Shown here piece after piece: positions 17,965-29,237 of a stretch of 64,000 bases of DNA. A model generated the notes under the pieces. It was given only the letters and a program-made list of their open reading frames with translations. It ran no database searches and was not told where the DNA came from. This DNA comes from Glaciimonas sp. PCH181 (GTDB taxonomy: Bacteria; Pseudomonadota; Gammaproteobacteria; Burkholderiales; Burkholderiaceae_D), in assembly GCF_003056055.1 (NCBI RefSeq), contig NZ_PYFP01000003.1, forward strand, positions 124,001 to 188,000, written 5' to 3'. Position 1 is the stretch's first letter. Every line of letters starts with the position of its first letter. The position numbers and the translations under genes are program-made.

Positions 17965-19146
17965 TTAAGGCACTGGGGTAATTTCAAATACTTGTTGCAG
18001 ATAATTTACGTAGGCCTCGTCGTCACACATATTTTTGGATGGCGTATCCGAGAGTTTCGCCACCGGCTGACCATTGCAGCGCACCATCTTCATCACGATT
18101 TGCAAGGGTATATAGCCCAGATCATTCGTCAAATTTGTACCCACACCGAAAGCGACACGGGCGCGATCTTTGAAACGCGAATATAAAGCCGTCACTTTGC
18201 CAAAATCCAGGCTGTCAGAAAATACCAGCGTCTTGGTCGCAGGATCAACCCGATTCTCCTGAAACTGTTGAATCATTTGCTCACCCCAATCAAACGGATC
18301 ACCAGAATCATGACGCGCACCATCAAACAATTTGCAAAAATACATATCGAAATCACGCAAAAAAGCGGCCATTCCATACACGTCCGACAAGGCGATACCG
18401 AGATCGCCGCGATATTCTTTGGCCCACATTTCAAACGCGTAAATTTGCGAATCGCGCAGGCGAGGACCAAGCGCCTGACACGCCTGTAAATATTCGTGCG
18501 CCATCGTTCCCAATGGCGTCATTCCTAAGGTCATGGCGAAATAAACGTTGGATGTGCCTGCCAGATGGTCGGCAAAATCACGTTGCATGGTCAGCACAAC
18601 TTCTTGATGCCAGGCTCTGGAAAAACGGCGTCGCGTACCGTAATCAGCAACCTTACAACCGGCCATCGCCGGATCATCTCGAATCAGCGACATTTTTTTG
18701 TATAGTCGCTGACGCCCTTCCGCAAAATTCGGTGTCTTTTGCGTAGCCCGAAAATATACTTCGTTCACAATCGCCAACACCGGTACTTCAAACAGAATCG
18801 TATGCAGCCAGGGGCCGCGCACGGATATATCTATTTCACCGTTATTTTCCGCAGATGGCTGCACGGTGATGTATTTTTGCTGGAGATGAAACAGGCTTAA
18901 AAAATCGACAAAATCGCTTTTGATGAACCGTAAACTACGTAAATAAGTTAGCTCGTCATCTTGAAACCGCAAGCGGCACAACCCGGCAATTTCATCGCGA
19001 ATTTCATCAACGTAAGGCGTCAGATCGATTCCCTTATTGCGACACTTATAGCGATACTCCACTTGCGCTGCGGGGAAATGATGCAGCACGACCTGCATCA
19101 TGGTGAATTTATAGAGATCGGTATCAAGAAGAGAGCGAATGATCAT
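17965..19146 (-). CDS. pncB: Nicotinate phosphoribosyltransferase
   Basis: The 393-residue protein opens with [20 protein letters not shown], diagnostic of PncB, and has the [13 protein letters not shown] segment carrying the phosphoribosyl-binding residues, the SDSLDFGKV segment and [11 protein letters not shown] near the end. It converts nicotinate, PRPP and ATP into nicotinate mononucleotide in the NAD salvage pathway in the cytoplasm. The length is normal. It stands between a CDF transporter and a dehydrogenase remnant, unrelated functionally. The gene appears intact. Confidence 0.96.
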   Translation of the reverse strand: MIIRSLLDTDLYKFTMMQVVLHHFPAAQVEYRYKCRNKGIDLTPYVDEIRDEIAGLCRLRFQDDELTYLRSLRFIKSDFVDFLSLFHLQQKYITVQPSAENNGEIDISVRGPWLHTILFEVPVLAIVNEVYFRATQKTPNFAEGRQRLYKKMSLIRDDPAMAGCKVADYGTRRRFSRAWHQEVVLTMQRDFADHLAGTSNVYFAMTLGMTPLGTMAHEYLQACQALGPRLRDSQIYAFEMWAKEYRGDLGIALSDVYGMAAFLRDFDMYFCKLFDGARHDSGDPFDWGEQMIQQFQENRVDPATKTLVFSDSLDFGKVTALYSRFKDRARVAFGVGTNLTNDLGYIPLQIVMKMVRCNGQPVAKLSDTPSKNMCDDEAYVNYLQQVFEITPVP

Positions 19147-19261
19147 TGTTTAAGGATTTATTAAGGCGAGTGGAGTCATCAAAGTATCGGGCGAATCTTT
19201 TGCAGCCTAGGATGAACGTGCAACTACGTTATACCGCTAAAGCGCGCCGTTTTCGACGATT

Positions 19262-20215
19262 TTATGGATAACTTGATAGTTCGGTCTCAGTCGCCACACT
19301 GGGCGGCTTCTTACGGTCTGGCTCAAAAAAACACCAATAAATCTGCGGCCAGCGCGACTGAATGCTGGCCTCAATCTGATTAATAGCATCGACCATCGCC
19401 ACAGCGGAAGGTTGCGGCCGCATTTCCGCCTGCACTGCAATCATCACCTGATGCCCCCATTGCAGCGAAATCAAATTCATTACGTGATCGATTTCCGGGC
19501 TGGCCTCAATATGCGCCTTGATCGCGGCGTGCAGCTCTGGGGCGGCTGATTCACCCGTGACCATGGCCTTGACCTCACGCATCACGACAACCGCTACCAC
19601 CATCAGTAAAACACCAACCGCTATCGAACCGCAGGCGTCCCATAGCGGATTGCCGGTAATGACCGTCAGTACTACTGCCACAAACGCCAGCGCCAAACCG
19701 GCCAGCGCGGCAATGTCTTCGCCCGCTACAACCATCAGCTCGGATTGACGCGTTTCACGAAACCATCTGAAAAACGACTTGCCATGCGCGATCTTGCGGA
19801 TTTCAATCATCGCGCCGCGCAACGAAAACGCCTCCAATACGACCGAAATCCCTAAAACCCCAATCGCCACCCAAGGATTATTGATCGGCTCCGGATTGCG
19901 TAAATGCTTAATCCCCTCCATCACCGAAAAAGCGCCGCCGACGAAAAACAACAATATTGCGACCATCATTGCCCAAAAATATACCACCCGGGCATAGCCC
20001 ATCGGATGCGTGTCGTTCGCGGGGGTAGTGGCCTCTTTTAGTCCAATCAGCAAAAAAACCTGATTAGTGCAATCGGCCAGCGAATGAATCGCTTCTGCCA
20101 GCATCGCACCAGAGCCGGTAAATGCCGCAGCAACAAATTTAGCCAGGGCAATACCGCCATTTGCGCCAAGGGCATAAAAAATCGCCTTGGTAGAACCTTC
20201 CGAGTGGGATGCCAT
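19262..20215 (-). CDS. Cation diffusion facilitator family transporter
   Basis: The protein has 317 residues from ATG 20215, which precedes the usual MASHSEGSTKAIFYAL start; the frame reaches a GTG at 20269. Five or six membrane segments are followed by a soluble C-terminal domain. The metal site in segment 2 is retained as HSLADCTNQ. In segment 5 the usual His/Asp pair is replaced by GEDIAALAG, a pattern seen in SLC30A9-like CDF proteins. Family members export Zn2+, Fe2+ or related divalent metals in exchange for protons; the metal here is not assigned. Confidence 0.87.
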   Translation of the reverse strand: MASHSEGSTKAIFYALGANGGIALAKFVAAAFTGSGAMLAEAIHSLADCTNQVFLLIGLKEATTPANDTHPMGYARVVYFWAMMVAILLFFVGGAFSVMEGIKHLRNPEPINNPWVAIGVLGISVVLEAFSLRGAMIEIRKIAHGKSFFRWFRETRQSELMVVAGEDIAALAGLALAFVAVVLTVITGNPLWDACGSIAVGVLLMVVAVVVMREVKAMVTGESAAPELHAAIKAHIEASPEIDHVMNLISLQWGHQVMIAVQAEMRPQPSAVAMVDAINQIEASIQSRWPQIYWCFFEPDRKKPPSVATETELSSYP

Positions 20216-20633
20216 GATTGCGCTGCCGCCGTTCTTTATTAGAGTGGTTTGAGGTGAAAGTTGACACACTAGCCAATTTAATTAGCCTGCGCAACCGGCT
20301 TCAACATTGTCATTAAAGGCAAAAACAGCCAAATCGACAGAAAAACCAACAACAAAACACATTTTCGAAATTTCTGAGAACATGGGAATTACACAAAAAA
20401 CCCGACTTTAGCGACTAAAACCACATTCTGAATTTGCTTATATGAATTCTATATAACCGCTGTTTGTAGGAAGCAGCGAATTACCTTAAAATACAGTGCT
20501 TTGCAACTACGAGCGTGTCGAGATTTTATTCAAACGATTTGCTGAGATGCTTTGCTGAAGTCCGGCAAAATCCCGGCAGCGTCAACACCGCGCGCGACCG
20601 CTTCAAGTAATACTTACAGATAGGACTGTTGTT
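20216..20633. other. Gene-free stretch before fdxA
   Basis: No coding frame is supported in these 418 bp. The last ~200 bp are AT-rich and presumably hold the promoter of fdxA, but no convincing -35/-10 pair with proper spacing was found. Confidence 0.5.
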
Positions 20634-20957
20634 ATGACCCACGTTGTAACCGAATCTTGCATCAGCTGTCGCTATACCGATTGCGTGGATGTTTGCCCGG
20701 TTGATTGCTTCCGCCAAGGCCCCAATTTTCTATCAATCGACCCGGATGAGTGCATTGATTGCGCCGTTTGCGTCGCTGAATGTCCGGTTAATGCGATTTA
20801 CGCCGAAGAAGACGTACCTGCAGATCAACAGCAATTCATCAAACTGAATGAAGATCTGTCGCGCTTCTGGCCATCGATTACCAAGACTATTCCACCGTTG
20901 CCAGAAGCTGACGATTTTAAAGACGTAACCGAGAAATTGCATCTTCTGCAGCGCTAG
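20634..20957 (+). CDS. fdxA: Seven-iron ferredoxin FdxA
   Basis: The 107-residue protein matches the Azotobacter-type 3Fe-4S/4Fe-4S ferredoxin. It begins MTHVVTESCISCRYTDCVDV with the cysteines of the 3Fe-4S site, and ECIDCAVCVAECPVNAI is the 4Fe-4S motif. The usual FdxA C-terminal extension is present. It is a cytoplasmic electron carrier. A ferredoxin-NADP reductase gene follows on the same strand about 250 bp downstream, a plausible redox partner. A GATAGGA ribosome site precedes the ATG. Confidence 0.96.
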   Translation: MTHVVTESCISCRYTDCVDVCPVDCFRQGPNFLSIDPDECIDCAVCVAECPVNAIYAEEDVPADQQQFIKLNEDLSRFWPSITKTIPPLPEADDFKDVTEKLHLLQR

Positions 20958-21204
20958 AGACTGGCAGACTACTAGCCGACGGCCGCAAGAATACGCGTTT
21001 TGCCACATTTTTGACCGAAACTGCCTGTGCCAAACATAGCGTTTTCCACAGCAGTTTGTAGCCCGAAGCTTTGATAGGCGACGGCGGCAAAATCGTCAAA
21101 AATCAGCCTGACAACGCTAGCACCACTAATCTTAGAATGCCAATCGTTACTGTAAAACAGCAATGTATTGGGGGACCCAACCCAAACAGGAAGCAGATAG
21201 TCGT

Positions 21205-22305
21205 ATGGAAACCAGCACCAAGATAGATGCATCTACCCTACCCGTTATCAACAACGCAGGCAACGCACCGATAGAGGCGGATGCCGTCATCATCGGCGCC
21301 GGTCCGGTTGGTCTGTTTCAGGTATTCGAACTTGGTCTGCTTGAGATCAAAGCGCACGTTATCGACTCCCTTCCGGTAGTTGGCGGCCAGTGCGTCGAAC
21401 TCTACCCAGACAAGCCAATTTACGATATCCCTGCGGTGCCAGTCTGCACCGGCCAGGAACTGACCGACAATTTGTTAAAGCAGATCGCGCCATTTGATCC
21501 GACTTTCCATCTAAGCCAGGAAGTCACCGTGGTCGAGCGACGCGAAGATAACCGCTTCAATGTGGAAACATCTGTCGGTACGCGGTTTATCACTAAAACC
21601 ATCTTTATCGCTGCTGGCGTAGGTTCGTTCCAGCCGCGCACGATCAAAATTGATGGCATCGATCAGTTCAACGATTCCCAATTGTTCTACCGCGTCAAAG
21701 ACCCACTGCAATTTCATGGCAAAAATTTAGTCATTTGCGGCGGCGGCGATTCGGCACTGGATTGGGCCTTGAATCTGGTCGGCAAAGCGGAATCAGTCGT
21801 ACTGCTGCATCGTCGCGAAGACTTCCGCGCAGCGCCTGCCTCGGTTGCAAAAATGAAGCAGCTGTGCGAAGAATACGAAATGCAATTCTTGGTCGGTCAG
21901 GTCACAGGTCATGAAGTCAAAGACGGCAAACTGGCAGAAATCAAAGTTACTGGCCCTGATGGTGTTACCCGCCGTCTGCCGCTAGACACGCTATTGGTAT
22001 TCTTTGGCCTGTCACCAAAACTCGGCCCTATCGCTGAGTGGAGTCTGGATATCGAACGCAAGCAGTTGAAAGTCGTCGATACAGAGAAGTTTGAGACCAA
22101 CATTCCCGGCATTTTTGCGGTGGGTGACATCAATACTTACCCAGGCAAAAAGAAACTGATTCTGTCCGGTTTCCACGAAGCTGCATTGGCTGCATTTGGC
22201 GCAGCCCCGTACATTTTCCCTGACAAGAAGATTCACATGCAATACACCACGACTTCACCTAAGCTGCATAAAATCTTGGGTGTTGAATCGCCAGTGTTTG
22301 ATTGA
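21205..22305 (+). CDS. Ferredoxin--NADP reductase, thioredoxin-reductase-like type
   Basis: The protein has 366 residues from ATG 21205. The FAD-binding motif [10 protein letters not shown] lies near residue 28-37, and the NADP-binding motif [15 protein letters not shown] is central. The late [20 protein letters not shown] segment completes FAD binding. The CxxC redox pair of thioredoxin reductase is absent, which together with the length marks the FNR-2 type. It passes electrons between NADPH and ferredoxin or flavodoxin. The frame extends to ATG 21163; 21205 is preferred because AGGA lies upstream of it and the family N-terminus is short. It ends in a strong terminator. Confidence 0.92.
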   Translation: METSTKIDASTLPVINNAGNAPIEADAVIIGAGPVGLFQVFELGLLEIKAHVIDSLPVVGGQCVELYPDKPIYDIPAVPVCTGQELTDNLLKQIAPFDPTFHLSQEVTVVERREDNRFNVETSVGTRFITKTIFIAAGVGSFQPRTIKIDGIDQFNDSQLFYRVKDPLQFHGKNLVICGGGDSALDWALNLVGKAESVVLLHRREDFRAAPASVAKMKQLCEEYEMQFLVGQVTGHEVKDGKLAEIKVTGPDGVTRRLPLDTLLVFFGLSPKLGPIAEWSLDIERKQLKVVDTEKFETNIPGIFAVGDINTYPGKKKLILSGFHEAALAAFGAAPYIFPDKKIHMQYTTTSPKLHKILGVESPVFD

Positions 22306-22368
22306 TGTAATACAGTTGATGACAAAAGTTTTCTGACATAGCTCAGCAAAGCACATCGTACGGAACTA

Positions 22369-22408
22369 TAAAACCCCCGCCAAGGCATAGCCTTCGCGGG
22401 GGTTTTTA
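22369..22408 (+). terminator. Intrinsic terminator after the ferredoxin reductase gene
   Basis: AAACCCCCGC pairs with GCGGGGGTTT, with a small inner AAGGC/CCTT stem in the loop, followed by a T-run. A strong GC stem with U-tract. Confidence 0.95.
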
Positions 22409-22527
22409 TATTGGCGGCATATTTCTATCGATAAGAACTGCTTGAACTACGCCAGTTTCACCGTAATTCTCAGTGATTTATCGTACGCACAAATTGCGAT
22501 GGATATTGATGCAAATATGTCACCCAA

Positions 22528-22574
22528 TAAAAAACCGCCCGTGATGCAGATTGCATCACGGGCGGTTTTAAGGT
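22528..22574 (-). terminator. Intrinsic terminator of pnp
   Basis: AAAACCGCCCGTGATGCA pairs perfectly with TGCATCACGGGCGGTTTT around a 3-nt loop (18-bp stem). On the minus strand it is followed by TTTTTTATT. It lies directly after the pnp stop. Confidence 0.95.
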
Positions 22575-22592
22575 CAGCTGAATGAATACAGC

Positions 22593-24728
22593 TTATTGTG
22601 CGGCAGGTGCTGCTGGTGCTGCTTCAGCTTCTTGTGCAGCCTTCATCGACAATTTCAGACGGCCACGGTCATCTGTTTCCAGAACCTTGACGCGAACTTG
22701 CTGGCCTTCTTTCAGATAGTCAGCGACCGCATTAACGCGCTCATTGGCGATCTGGCTGATGTGCAACAAGCCGTCTTTACCTGGCAGAACTTGAACAATC
22801 GCGCCGAAGTCCAGCAACTTCAATACTGTACCTTCGTAGATCTTGCCAACTTCAACCGAAGCAGTCAGTTCTTCGATACGGCGTTTTGCTTCCTGACCGG
22901 CAGCGGCATCAACTGAAGCGATGGTAACAACACCTTCATCGCTGATGTCGATTTGCGTACCTGTTTCTTCTGTCAGCGCACGAATGACCGCGCCGCCCTT
23001 ACCGATCACGTCACGGATTTTTTCCGGATTGATCTTGACGGTAATCAGACGTGGTGCGAAGTCTGACAATTCTGATTTAGTCCCGCTAGGAACTGCTTTT
23101 TCCATCTCGCCAAGAATATGGATACGGCCAACTTTAGCTTGTGCCAAAGCGACTTGCATGATTTCCTTGGTGATGCCCTGGATTTTGATATCCATTTGCA
23201 AAGCAGTGATACCGTTTGCAGTACCGGCAACCTTAAAGTCCATGTCGCCCAGATGATCTTCGTCACCCAGAATGTCTGTCAAAACAGCGAATTTGCCGCC
23301 GTCTTTGATCAAGCCCATTGCGATACCGGCAACGTGACCTTGCATAGGCACACCGGCGTCCATCAATGCCAGACATCCGCCGCATACTGAGGCCATCGAT
23401 GATGAACCGTTTGACTCGGTGATTTCAGATACCAGACGCACTGAATAGCTAAAATCTTCCGGTGCTGGCAGTGCTGCCAACAACGCACGCTTAGCCAGAC
23501 GACCATGACCGATTTCGCGACGCTTAGGTGTACCAACACGGCCAGTTTCGCCGGTAGCAAACGGAGGCATGTTGTAATGCAGCATGAAACGATCCGAGTA
23601 TTCACCCATCAACGCATCGATCTTTTGCTCGTCACGGGCGGTGCCCAGAGTAGCAATGACCAAAGCCTGCGTTTCACCGCGGGTGAACAATGCTGAACCG
23701 TGCGTGCGCGGCAGAACGCCAGTACGAATCGTGATTGGACGCACAGTGCGTGTATCACGACCATCGATACGCGGCTCGCCATCCAGAATCTGCGAACGAA
23801 CGATCTTGGCTTCCAGATCAAATATGATGTTACCGACTTCCGAGCTGTCCGGTGCAGGCGCATTGATCGAGCTGGCTTCAGCAGCTAACGCAGCCAAAAC
23901 TTCGTTAGTCGCATCTTTCAGCTTAACAGTGCGCGCTTGCTTGTCTTTAGTTTGGTACGCATCGCGCAATTTGGCTTCAGCGAAATGGGCAACGCGTGCA
24001 ATCAATGCATCGTTCTTCGGCGCTGGGCTCCATTGAATTTCTGGCTTGCCACCGTCGCGGACCAAATCATGAATAGCATTGATAACTGCTTTCATTTGAT
24101 CGTGGCCGTAAACAACAGCGCCCAACATAACTTCTTCCGACAATTGCTGTGCTTCGGACTCAACCATCAGCACTGCCGCTTCTGTACCGGCAACAACCAG
24201 ATCCAGCTTCGATGTTTTCAGTTGCGTAGTGGTTGGGTTCAGGACGTATTGACCGTCGATATACCCGACGCGTGCAGCACCGACCGGACCGGAGAACGGC
24301 ACGCCAGAAACTGACAGCGCCGCGGATGCACCGATCATCGCGGCGATATCCGGATCGATTTCAGGATTGACCGACAGTACGTGAATAATCACTTGTACTT
24401 CGTTCATGTAACCTTCTGGGAACAACGGACGGATCGGACGATCAATCAGACGCGATGTCAGTGTTTCTTTTTCCGAAGGACGGCCTTCGCGCTTGAAGAA
24501 ACCGCCTGGGATACGACCAGCAGCGTAAGTCTTCTCAACATAATCAACGGTCAACGGGAAAAAATCTTGACCCGGTTTGGCATCTTTACGTGCAACCACG
24601 GTAGCCAGTACAACGGTATCTTCAATCGACACCAATACTGCGCCGGAAGCTTGGCGAGCGATTTCGCCAGTTTCCAGCGTCACTTGATGCTGGCCATACT
24701 GGAAAGTCTTGGTAACTTTATTAAACAC
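22593..24728 (-). CDS. pnp: Polynucleotide phosphorylase
   Basis: The 711-residue exoribonuclease has two RNase PH domains (about 10-230 and 310-540), a KH domain with [15 protein letters not shown] (about 555-610) and a C-terminal S1 domain with [11 protein letters not shown]. It degrades RNA 3' to 5' by phosphorolysis and joins the degradosome. The start codon is GTG at 24728, supported by AAAGGA nine bases upstream and the normal [12 protein letters not shown] start. It follows rpsO, as in most proteobacteria. The mature end is an Ala/Pro-rich tail. Confidence 0.98.
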   Translation of the reverse strand: MFNKVTKTFQYGQHQVTLETGEIARQASGAVLVSIEDTVVLATVVARKDAKPGQDFFPLTVDYVEKTYAAGRIPGGFFKREGRPSEKETLTSRLIDRPIRPLFPEGYMNEVQVIIHVLSVNPEIDPDIAAMIGASAALSVSGVPFSGPVGAARVGYIDGQYVLNPTTTQLKTSKLDLVVAGTEAAVLMVESEAQQLSEEVMLGAVVYGHDQMKAVINAIHDLVRDGGKPEIQWSPAPKNDALIARVAHFAEAKLRDAYQTKDKQARTVKLKDATNEVLAALAAEASSINAPAPDSSEVGNIIFDLEAKIVRSQILDGEPRIDGRDTRTVRPITIRTGVLPRTHGSALFTRGETQALVIATLGTARDEQKIDALMGEYSDRFMLHYNMPPFATGETGRVGTPKRREIGHGRLAKRALLAALPAPEDFSYSVRLVSEITESNGSSSMASVCGGCLALMDAGVPMQGHVAGIAMGLIKDGGKFAVLTDILGDEDHLGDMDFKVAGTANGITALQMDIKIQGITKEIMQVALAQAKVGRIHILGEMEKAVPSGTKSELSDFAPRLITVKINPEKIRDVIGKGGAVIRALTEETGTQIDISDEGVVTIASVDAAAGQEAKRRIEELTASVEVGKIYEGTVLKLLDFGAIVQVLPGKDGLLHISQIANERVNAVADYLKEGQQVRVKVLETDDRGRLKLSMKAAQEAEAAPAAPAAQ

Positions 24729-24905
24729 GGTATTTCCTTTCTAATTAGCCGACAGATTTTCAGGCGCTGTCGTCCACCTCACCACAGACGGTTGCATCAC
24801 TTCTTACTGCGAGTGACTTCGCGTCTCCTTACAAAAACAACTAACGAATGCATGCGATGCGTTTCTTACAATCGAACTTATGCAGAAAAGTCTATTCGCC
24901 AAAAG

Positions 24906-24943
24906 CAAAAATGCCCGCATCAGAAACTGACGCAGGCATTTCA
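24906..24943 (-). terminator. Hairpin in the rpsO-pnp intergenic region
   Basis: On the minus strand AATGCCTGCGTCAG pairs with CTGATGCGGGCATT (a few wobble or mismatched pairs) around a short loop and is followed by TTTGCTTTT. It matches the rpsO terminator/processing position known from other proteobacteria. The leader of pnp (24729-24900) holds further small stems such as GACAG/CTGTC, but no clear RNase III duplex was recognised. Confidence 0.8.
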
Positions 24944-25012
24944 CTTATCGATCGACCAACAACGTCGTCACGAAATATCGAAACAAAATGTTGAAAATCG
25001 ATGACAAGCCTA

Positions 25013-25282
25013 TTATTTACGCAAACCGAGTTTTTCGATCAGCGAGCGATAACGGTTCAGGTCTTTACTTTTCAGATAAGACAACAGGCTTTTACGACGG
25101 TTAACCATCATAATCAAACCGCGACGGGAATGGTGATCCTTAGCGTGTGCCTTGAAGTGACCGTTAAGGTCGTTGATACGTGCTGTCAACAAAGCGACTT
25201 GCACTTCTGGCGAACCAGTATCATTTTGGGCGCGAGCATTGTCAGCGACAATGGCGGCCTTAGCTGTTTTTTCGATAGTCAT
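25013..25282 (-). CDS. rpsO: 30S ribosomal protein S15
   Basis: The 89-residue protein has the standard S15 sequence features: [36 protein letters not shown] and LDYL-like LSYLKSKD, ending LIEKLGLRK. It binds 16S rRNA early in 30S assembly. The order rpsO-pnp is conserved across proteobacteria. The leader upstream of the ATG may contain the autoregulatory element known for S15, but it was not resolved here. Confidence 0.98.
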   Translation of the reverse strand: MTIEKTAKAAIVADNARAQNDTGSPEVQVALLTARINDLNGHFKAHAKDHHSRRGLIMMVNRRKSLLSYLKSKDLNRYRSLIEKLGLRK

Positions 25283-25567
25283 AGTACTTACCTTTTCACA
25301 AGCGATGTACAGAGTGGCAAAACCCCATATACCGTGAACATAAAATAAAACTGGCCTAAATTGACCAGAGGCGAAGTATATAGCAAAAAGCCCATTGGTT
25401 CAAATACTTAGCGTTCGGGGCAGGTCTGCACGACGATATCGGACAAGCATTATTATAGAGCTACTATTTAAATGGATTAAAACACTGTGTCAGACCGGAT
25501 TCAGTACGCGTTATTGCGCGACGACGGTCATTTATCACCACAGGAGAACTCTCAAATTGGAGCAATC

Positions 25568-26053
25568 ATGAAAAAACTCACTCTCGCCGCCGCTATCGGT
25601 CTATTGATCAGCGTTGCTGGTTGTGCAATACCTGTCACCCCCGGCGAACCGGAGCCGCAAGTCCTTAGCCGCCTAGGCAAACCTGACGCCACCTATCAAA
25701 ACGGTAACGAACGGCTCCTTGAATACGGCCGTGGCGCTTTCGGACAGCAAACCTACATGGCTCATATCGGTGCTGACGGGAATCTAATTTCTTACGAGCA
25801 AGTATTAACATTGGCCAAATTTGCGACTATTAAAGTTGGCCAATCGACCAAAAACGACGTTTTGCGCACTGTTGGCCATCCGATCGATACCATTTTTTAT
25901 AATCGCGTCAAGCTAGAGGGCTGGAATTATGGTTTCAAGGAAAGCGGTGTCTGGAATTCATTGATGACGGTGTACTTCGATCAGTCTGGTATTGTAGCCA
26001 AACTAGAAAATGGTCCGGATCCCCGCTTTGAACATTCGCGCTTTGGACTGTAA
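25568..26053 (+). CDS. BamE/OmlA-like outer-membrane lipoprotein
   Basis: The protein has 161 residues from ATG 25568 and a lipoprotein signal MKKLTLAAAIGLLISVAGC, so Cys19 should be lipidated. Two BamE/OmlA-type repeats follow: LSRLGKPDATYQNGNERLLEY and, after IKVGQSTKNDVLRTVGHP, a Tyr/Trp-rich hairpin (EGWNYGFKES). BamE-like proteins support outer-membrane protein assembly, but the true bamE is usually near recN/fur, so this is more likely a paralogue of unknown role. The frame extends upstream to 25487 without a signal, which argues for 25568. Confidence 0.8.
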   Translation: MKKLTLAAAIGLLISVAGCAIPVTPGEPEPQVLSRLGKPDATYQNGNERLLEYGRGAFGQQTYMAHIGADGNLISYEQVLTLAKFATIKVGQSTKNDVLRTVGHPIDTIFYNRVKLEGWNYGFKESGVWNSLMTVYFDQSGIVAKLENGPDPRFEHSRFGL

Positions 26054-26239
26054 TGTGGCAAATTTAAGTACCGGAACAATCAGGCGATGGCCGTAATAAA
26101 TCAGCAGCCATCGTTTTTTGGCAAGGATAGCGCAAAAAACATCAACAAGACTCACTACCCCCGCTCTACAAAGAGGGGAAACGCATTTCATGGATAACGT
26201 TGCATTCACCGCAAAAACGTCATGCAAACCAGGAAAATA

Positions 26240-27166
26240 ATGCCTACATCCCCTCCCTCCACGCTGCAGCGCATTCGCGCCATGCTAGTCAATACAGTGC
26301 AAGAATTTCTCAACCAACGTTGCGGCAGCAAAGGCGCTGCACTGGCGTTTTACACGCTGTTTTCTATGGCGCCGGTATTAGTCATCGCGATTGCTATCGC
26401 TGGCGCAGTATTTGGACCGAAAGCAGCACAGGGTGAAATATTTGGTCAGTTATCTGGCTTAATCGGCCCCACTGGCGCGGATGCGATTCAGTTATTACTG
26501 GCGGCTGTTCACAACAGTCGTTCAGGGACGTTTGCCACAACAATCGCCACACTAGTATTAATCGTGGGCGCAACCACGGTATTTGCTGAGCTTAAAGACA
26601 GCCTTGATGAAATTTGGTGTGTAAAGCGCCCGAGTGAGTCTGGCTTGATGAATTTGGTACAGACCCGGCTGTTATCTTTTGGGCTGGTATTGGTACTGGC
26701 ATTTTTGTTATTAGTATCGCTGGTGATCAGCGCGGTATTGGCAGTTCTGCAAAATTACTGGGGCGGCCTTTGGAACAACGTTTCCCTTATTTTGACGCCA
26801 ATAGCTGCGATATTTTCGTTCGCCGTGATTGCCAGCTTGTTTGCGTCTATCTATCGGTTACTGCCGCAAGTCAAACTACCCTGGCGCGATGTCTCCATCG
26901 GCGCAATCGGTACAGCCGCTCTGTTTATATTAGGCAAATTTTTAATAGGAATATATCTGGGCAATAGCGGCATCGCTTCCAGCTACGGTGCAGCTGGATC
27001 GATAGTCGCCTTATTATTATGGATTTACTACTCGGCCCAGATTTTCTTTTTCGGCGCGCAATTCACACGTCAATATGCGCTTAGCTTTGGCAGCTTACAC
27101 AATCAACCCGCGCCCATAATTACTAACGAAGATCCACTCAGCGCGGGAACAAGCAGTTCCAATTGA
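26240..27166 (+). CDS. YihY/BrkB family inner-membrane protein
   Basis: The protein has 308 residues from ATG 26240, chosen because AGGA lies five bases upstream; an ATG at 26222 is an alternative. About six membrane segments are visible, with the family motifs GAALAFYTLFSMAPVLVI near the N-terminus and GSIVALLLWIYYSAQIFFFG near the end. The family was once annotated ribonuclease BN, which is known to be wrong; the function is unknown. A short hydrophilic tail follows the last segment. Confidence 0.9.
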   Translation: MPTSPPSTLQRIRAMLVNTVQEFLNQRCGSKGAALAFYTLFSMAPVLVIAIAIAGAVFGPKAAQGEIFGQLSGLIGPTGADAIQLLLAAVHNSRSGTFATTIATLVLIVGATTVFAELKDSLDEIWCVKRPSESGLMNLVQTRLLSFGLVLVLAFLLLVSLVISAVLAVLQNYWGGLWNNVSLILTPIAAIFSFAVIASLFASIYRLLPQVKLPWRDVSIGAIGTAALFILGKFLIGIYLGNSGIASSYGAAGSIVALLLWIYYSAQIFFFGAQFTRQYALSFGSLHNQPAPIITNEDPLSAGTSSSN

Positions 27167-27187
27167 TGGAGTAAGTAATCGACTAAG

Positions 27188-27937
27188 TTAATCGACGTAA
27201 GGCTCCAAACCATTTTCGGACAAGCGCAAAATACGACCGCAACGACGTGCAAGCTCAATATCATGGGTAACAATCACAAACGCGGTCCCTAACGTTTGCG
27301 ACAATTCCAACATCAAATCAAATGTCATTTGCGCGGTGGCACGATCCAAATTACCGGTCGGCTCATCAGCCAGTACACATGCCGGTTGCGTGACTAAAGC
27401 CCGCGCCAAAGCTACTCGCTGACGTTCACCGCCGGACAATTCACCCGGCACGTGGATTACCCGTTTGGAAAGGCCGACCCGCGACAATATCGCGTGCGCT
27501 TGCTCTTGTGCGTCGCTCCGCTTTAGGCGGCGAATCATTAATGGCATGGCGACATTATCCAGCGCCGAAAATTCTGGCAACAAATGATGGAACTGATAGA
27601 CGAAACCAAGCGCGCTATTACGTAAATCTCCGCGCGCTTTCTCGCCCAAATTACTCAGATCCTTGCCTTGTAGAGTCACATTGCCAGTCGTAGGCGTATC
27701 CAGGCCGCCCAACAAATGCAGCAATGTCGATTTACCGGAACCCGAAGCACCGACAATCGCCACCTGCTCACCCTTTACGACATCAATATCAATTCCGCTT
27801 AATACCTTGACGGAGTAGCTGCCTTGGGTAAATGTTTTGCCCAAGCCGCGACTCGACAAGATAATTGGGTTCATATTTGGACCTGTATTGTTGCTGGTGC
27901 TATTGCCGTTGTTATTCTCATTTATGGGATTACTCAT
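27188..27937 (-). CDS. lolD: Lipoprotein-releasing system ATP-binding protein
   Basis: The 249-residue ABC ATPase has Walker [10 protein letters not shown], signature [15 protein letters not shown] and Walker [12 protein letters not shown]. The linkage to LolC and the [17 protein letters not shown] segment identify LolD. With LolC/LolE it releases mature lipoproteins from the inner membrane to LolA. The start is ATG 27937, which overlaps the lolC stop in ATGAGTAA; the frame runs further upstream but inside lolC. The Asn-rich N-terminal extension ([14 protein letters not shown]) is unusual. Confidence 0.96.
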   Translation of the reverse strand: MSNPINENNNGNSTSNNTGPNMNPIILSSRGLGKTFTQGSYSVKVLSGIDIDVVKGEQVAIVGASGSGKSTLLHLLGGLDTPTTGNVTLQGKDLSNLGEKARGDLRNSALGFVYQFHHLLPEFSALDNVAMPLMIRRLKRSDAQEQAHAILSRVGLSKRVIHVPGELSGGERQRVALARALVTQPACVLADEPTGNLDRATAQMTFDLMLELSQTLGTAFVIVTHDIELARRCGRILRLSENGLEPYVD

Positions 27938-29195
27938 AGCGCAGCGCCTCCGCTGGCTTGACCCGAGCAGCCCACCAGCTCGGATACAACGTTGCGACAA
28001 AAGCCAGTATCACGGCCACGCCACCAATAGTCCCAACGTCAGGCCAACGTAAATCAGACGGCAATTCGCTGATTACATAAACACTCTTCGGCAAAAACTG
28101 CACGTGCAGTAAATGTTCTATTGCAGGGACAATGACATCGATATTCAGCGCTACAAGCACGCCAAAACCGACCCCGAGCGCGGTGCCAATCAATCCCACC
28201 AAAGCTCCTTGAATCATGAAAATCTTCATAATTGAGCCGGGCGAGGCTCCCAAGGTACGCAGAATCGCAATGTCGGCCTGCTTTTCAGTCACCGTCATCA
28301 CCAATGTCGAGACCAGATTAAAAGCAGCAACCGCAATGATCAGCGTCAGAATAATAAACATCATGCGCTTTTCAGTTTTGACGGCAGCAAACCAATTACT
28401 GTTTTGTTGAGACCAGTCGCGCAAATAGAGATTGGGCGGCATGGTCTGCGCCAATTGCTGCGTCACTTCCGGGGCGCGCAACATATCAGTAATTTTTAAA
28501 CGCAGGCCAGATGGCGCACTCAGACGGAACATCTTTTCGGCATCTTCGACTTGAATAAAGGCCAGCGAAGAATCATATTCAAAATGACCCGCCTCAAAAA
28601 TGCCGACCACCGTGAATTGCTTTAATCGCGGGACCACACCGGCGGGAGTAACTTGCCCTTGCGGTGCCAACATGGTCACTTTGTCGCCTAAGCCCGCATG
28701 CAACCCACGCGCTAACTCAATACCCAGAACGATATTGAATTCACCAGCTTTCAAATCATTGAAATTACCTTGTTTAGTCTGCTTGGCGACGTCAGAGACT
28801 TTCGGCTCTTCGGATGGCAGCACGCCACGAATACCCACGCCGCGTACCTCGCCATCGCGCGTCAGCATCGCTTGCGCCTCGACATAAGGGGCGGCACCGA
28901 TCACTTCTTTATTTTTAAACGCTTGCTTGGCGACATCTTCCCAGTTCGACATTTGGCCAGAGCCATCGAATACTTCGATATGCGCCAATACCGACAACAT
29001 GCGGTCCCGTACCTCTTTTTGGAAACCATTCATTACCGATAACACCACAATCAATGCCGCTACGCCGAGAGCGATCCCGGCCATTGATATCAACGATATA
29101 AAGGAAATGAAGCTATTCCGGCCGCTACGTTTTCCTGCTCGCGTGTAGCGTATGCCGACTTGCCACTCAAACGGTAAATTTTTAAAAATGCTCAA
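27930..29195 (-). CDS. lolC: Lipoprotein-releasing system transmembrane protein LolC/LolE
   Basis: The protein has 421 residues from TTG 29195. It shows the MacB/LolC architecture: an N-terminal segment in [10 protein letters not shown] followed by a helix with [19 protein letters not shown], a periplasmic domain (about 60-270) and three C-terminal helices with [20 protein letters not shown] and [15 protein letters not shown]. It is the membrane partner of LolD; many betaproteobacteria have one LolC/E-type subunit. TTG 29195 is preferred over TTG 29237 because GGGAG lies 7 nt upstream and the N-terminal length then fits the family. Confidence 0.93.
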   Translation of the reverse strand: MSIFKNLPFEWQVGIRYTRAGKRSGRNSFISFISLISMAGIALGVAALIVVLSVMNGFQKEVRDRMLSVLAHIEVFDGSGQMSNWEDVAKQAFKNKEVIGAAPYVEAQAMLTRDGEVRGVGIRGVLPSEEPKVSDVAKQTKQGNFNDLKAGEFNIVLGIELARGLHAGLGDKVTMLAPQGQVTPAGVVPRLKQFTVVGIFEAGHFEYDSSLAFIQVEDAEKMFRLSAPSGLRLKITDMLRAPEVTQQLAQTMPPNLYLRDWSQQNSNWFAAVKTEKRMMFIILTLIIAVAAFNLVSTLVMTVTEKQADIAILRTLGASPGSIMKIFMIQGALVGLIGTALGVGFGVLVALNIDVIVPAIEHLLHVQFLPKSVYVISELPSDLRWPDVGTIGGVAVILAFVATLYPSWWAARVKPAEALRYE

Positions 29196-29237
29196 TGCAA
29201 GGCTCCCGAAATCAGCCAGCAGTTTGCCATAATTCAA

